Shown here piece after piece: positions 62,205-64,000 of a DNA stretch of 64,000 nt. The translations under genes were made by a program, and so were the position numbers. Every line of letters starts with the position of its first letter. Position 1 is the stretch's first letter. The stretch spans positions 59,394-123,393 of the forward strand of contig JAJPJT010000024.1 of assembly GCA_021324095.1 (NCBI GenBank). Reading direction: 5' to 3'. The notes beneath the pieces were generated by a model. It did no database searches. It was not told the DNA's origin and worked only from the letters and a program-made list of their open reading frames with translations. The stretch is from Gammaproteobacteria bacterium (GTDB lineage Bacteria > Pseudomonadota > Gammaproteobacteria > Xanthomonadales > Rhodanobacteraceae).

Positions 62205-64000
62205 GCGCTGCCGCTTCGGTACTGGTGCAACGATTCGGACGGATCGGCCGACGCGGCGTCGGCGCGCCGGCCGTGATGCTGGTGCTGCTGGCGATGGTGA
62301 TGGTGCCGTTGCCGCCCTTCATGCTGGACGTGTTGTTCAGCTTCAACATCGCGCTGTCGCTGGTGATCGTGCTGGCGGTGATCTACGTGATGCGCCCGCT
62401 GGAATTCGCCGCGTTCCCGACCGTGGTACTGGGTGCGACCCTGCTGCGGTTGGCCCTCAACATCGCCTCGACCCGCGTGGTGCTGTTGCACGGCCACGCC
62501 GGTCCCGGCGCCGCCGGCAAGGTGATCGAGGCGTTCGGCGAATTCGTGATCGGTGGCAATTTCACCGTCGGCCTGGTGGTGTTCTCGATCCTCACCATCA
62601 TCAACTTCGTGGTCATTACCAAGGGCGCCACCCGCGTATCGGAAGTGACCGCGCGCTTCACCCTGGATTCCATGCCCGGCAAGCAAATGGCCATCGACGC
62701 CGACTTGAACGCCGGGCTCCTCACCCAGGAGCAAGCCCGCGAGCGGCGCGCGGAAGTGCGCGCCGAAGCGGACTTCTACGGCTCGATGGACGGTGCCTCG
62801 AAATTCGTGCGCGGCGATGCGACCGCCGGCATCCTGATCCTGCTCATCAACATCGTGGGCGGCTTCACCGTGGGCGTGCTCCAGCACGGGCTGTCCGTCA
62901 GCCAGGCCGCGCACACGTACACCCTGCTGACCATCGGCGACGGTCTGGTCGCGCAGATCCCGGCGCTGCTGCTGTCGATCGCAACCGCGGTGATCGTGAC
63001 CCGCGTGTCGGGCACCCAGGACATGGGCAAGCAGGTTTTGAAGCAGGTATTCGGTCAGCCCCGTGCGCTGGCGGTGACCGCGGTGGTGCTGGGCGTGATG
63101 GGCGTGATTCCCGGGATGCCGAACGTCGCGTTCCTGCTCTTGGCCGGCCTCTGCGGAGGTGCCGCATGGATGCTCGACCGGCGACGCCGCGACGCCGAGA
63201 AGGCGGCGAAGGAAAGCGCCGACGCCACGGCCAATGCCGGGCCCGCGCCCGCATCCGAGCGCGTGGAACTGTCATGGGATGACGTCACCGCAGTCGACAC
63301 TATCGGCCTCGAAGTCGGTTATCGGCTGATTCCACTGGTCGACCGCAATCAGGGCGGCGAACTCCTGGGCCGCATCAAGTCCGTGCGCCGCAAGCTGTCT
63401 CAGGATCTCGGTTTCCTGGTGCCGCCGGTTCACATCCGCGACAACCTCGATCTCGGTCCGGGCAACTACCGCATCAGCCTGCTGGGCGTACCGGTGGGTG
63501 AAGCGGAAATCCATTCCGAACGCCTGCTCGCGATCAACCCGGGGCGCGTGCACGGCCGGCTCGACGGCATTCCGTCGCGCGACCCGGCGTTCGGCCTGGA
63601 GGCGGTCTGGATCGAGCCCGGACTGCGCGAACACGCGCAAACGCTGGACTACACGGTCGTGGATGCCGCCACGGTGATCGCGACGCATCTCTCGCACATC
63701 CTGCAACTGCATGCGCACGAACTGCTGGGACATCAGGAAGTGCAGCAACTGCTGGATCGCCTGTCGGCGGAAGCGCCGAAGCTGGTCGAAGACCTGGTGC
63801 CGAAACGGCTTCCGCTGGGCGTGGTGGTCAAGGTGCTGCAGAACCTGCTGGCCGAACGGGTGCCGATCCGCAACGTGCGTGGGATCGTCGAATCATTGGC
63901 GGAGCACGCTTCGCAGAGTCAGGAATCCGGCGCCCTCACGGCTGCGGCGCGCGTCGCGCTCGGCCGGCAAATCGTGCAGGAAATCAGCGGCTTGGGAACA
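62201..64000 (+). CDS. flhA: FlhA, export gate cytoplasmic ring (3' end missing)
   Basis: The first 600 residues of FlhA, which is usually near 690-700, so roughly 90-100 residues lie beyond the window. The ATG at 62201 starts MSAAASVLVQRFGRIGRRGV. Eight helices are followed by FHIPEP motifs such as FSFNIALSLVIVLAVIYVMRPLEFAAFPTVVLGATLLRLALNIASTRVVLL and RFTLDSMPGKQMAIDADLNAGLL. The cytoplasmic part begins at about residue 360 (VELSWDDVTAVDTIGLEVGYRLIPLVD). It is expected to be followed by flhF, fleN and fliA in this kind of cluster. Confidence 0.96.
   Translation, partial: MSAAASVLVQRFGRIGRRGVGAPAVMLVLLAMVMVPLPPFMLDVLFSFNIALSLVIVLAVIYVMRPLEFAAFPTVVLGATLLRLALNIASTRVVLLHGHAGPGAAGKVIEAFGEFVIGGNFTVGLVVFSILTIINFVVITKGATRVSEVTARFTLDSMPGKQMAIDADLNAGLLTQEQARERRAEVRAEADFYGSMDGASKFVRGDATAGILILLINIVGGFTVGVLQHGLSVSQAAHTYTLLTIGDGLVAQIPALLLSIATAVIVTRVSGTQDMGKQVLKQVFGQPRALAVTAVVLGVMGVIPGMPNVAFLLLAGLCGGAAWMLDRRRRDAEKAAKESADATANAGPAPASERVELSWDDVTAVDTIGLEVGYRLIPLVDRNQGGELLGRIKSVRRKLSQDLGFLVPPVHIRDNLDLGPGNYRISLLGVPVGEAEIHSERLLAINPGRVHGRLDGIPSRDPAFGLEAVWIEPGLREHAQTLDYTVVDAATVIATHLSHILQLHAHELLGHQEVQQLLDRLSAEAPKLVEDLVPKRLPLGVVVKVLQNLLAERVPIRNVRGIVESLAEHASQSQESGALTAAARVALGRQIVQEISGLGT

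Noticed and set aside
1..64000. CRISPR arrays, tRNA or rRNA genes, prophage or integrase genes
   Set aside because: None seen. The periodic repeats are 7-bp arrays or palindromes without spacers; no tRNA-like cloverleaf or CCA end was recognised, though a covariance search was not possible.

Overview
The window is a high-GC, gene-dense stretch of a flagellated, piliated gammaproteobacterium. It is most likely a member of the Xanthomonadales/Lysobacterales close to Rhodanobacter, Dyella or Luteibacter. The reasons are the paired MdtBC-like RND pumps, the lexA2-imuA-imuB-dnaE2 mutasome cassette, the fimT-pilV-pilW-pilX-pilY1-pilE minor-pilin operon, the FleQ/sigma-54 flagellar hierarchy, and the many small palindromic repeats between genes. 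The taxonomic call is inference: no rRNA or other phylogenetic marker lies in the window.

Layout. 1-12 kb: an aspartyl-protease-like fragment, thyA, a proton-dependent peptide transporter, and an RND efflux operon (adaptor plus two permeases, no outer-membrane channel gene). 11.7-19 kb: proC-yggT, a 504-bp mosaic of nested inverted repeats, a B12-binding-like protein, pdxH, an orphan OmpR-type regulator, dodecin, a HisN-like phosphatase and bioA. 19-28.5 kb: an exported S9 peptidase, then lexA2-imuA-imuB-dnaE2 on the minus strand, divergent from a toxin-antitoxin pair whose toxin is frameshifted. 28.6-35.5 kb: minor pilins and PilY1. 35.9-42.1 kb: an MFS transporter, a four-gene MCE (Mla-type) lipid-transport operon and an exported protein of unknown function. 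42.2-64 kb: flagellar genes, with fleQ, a PilZ-domain gene, fliT, fliS, fliD and fliC on the minus strand, and fliEFGHIJK and fliLMNOPQR-flhB-flhA on the plus strand (flhA runs off the end).

Regulation visible in the sequence. Three -24/-12 (sigma-54) promoters precede fliE, fliD and fliL, and a sigma-28-type promoter precedes fliC, so FleQ at 42.2-43.6 kb can be placed above its targets. A perfect-armed 18-bp palindrome overlaps the -10 box of lexA2 and abuts its start codon, which suggests an autorepressed, nearly leaderless mRNA. The divergent toxin promoter also appears leaderless.

The most unusual feature is how intergenic repeats have entered coding frames. A two-unit palindromic element of about 216 bp lies in frame inside dnaE2. 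A different 75-bp palindrome is read through to make the dnaE2 N-terminus. A heptanucleotide array forms the N-terminus of ProC. At least four repeat families are present: heptamer arrays, CCCTCTCCC/GGGAGAGGG units, GTCATTCC/GGAATGAC elements, and the 504-bp nested-palindrome element.
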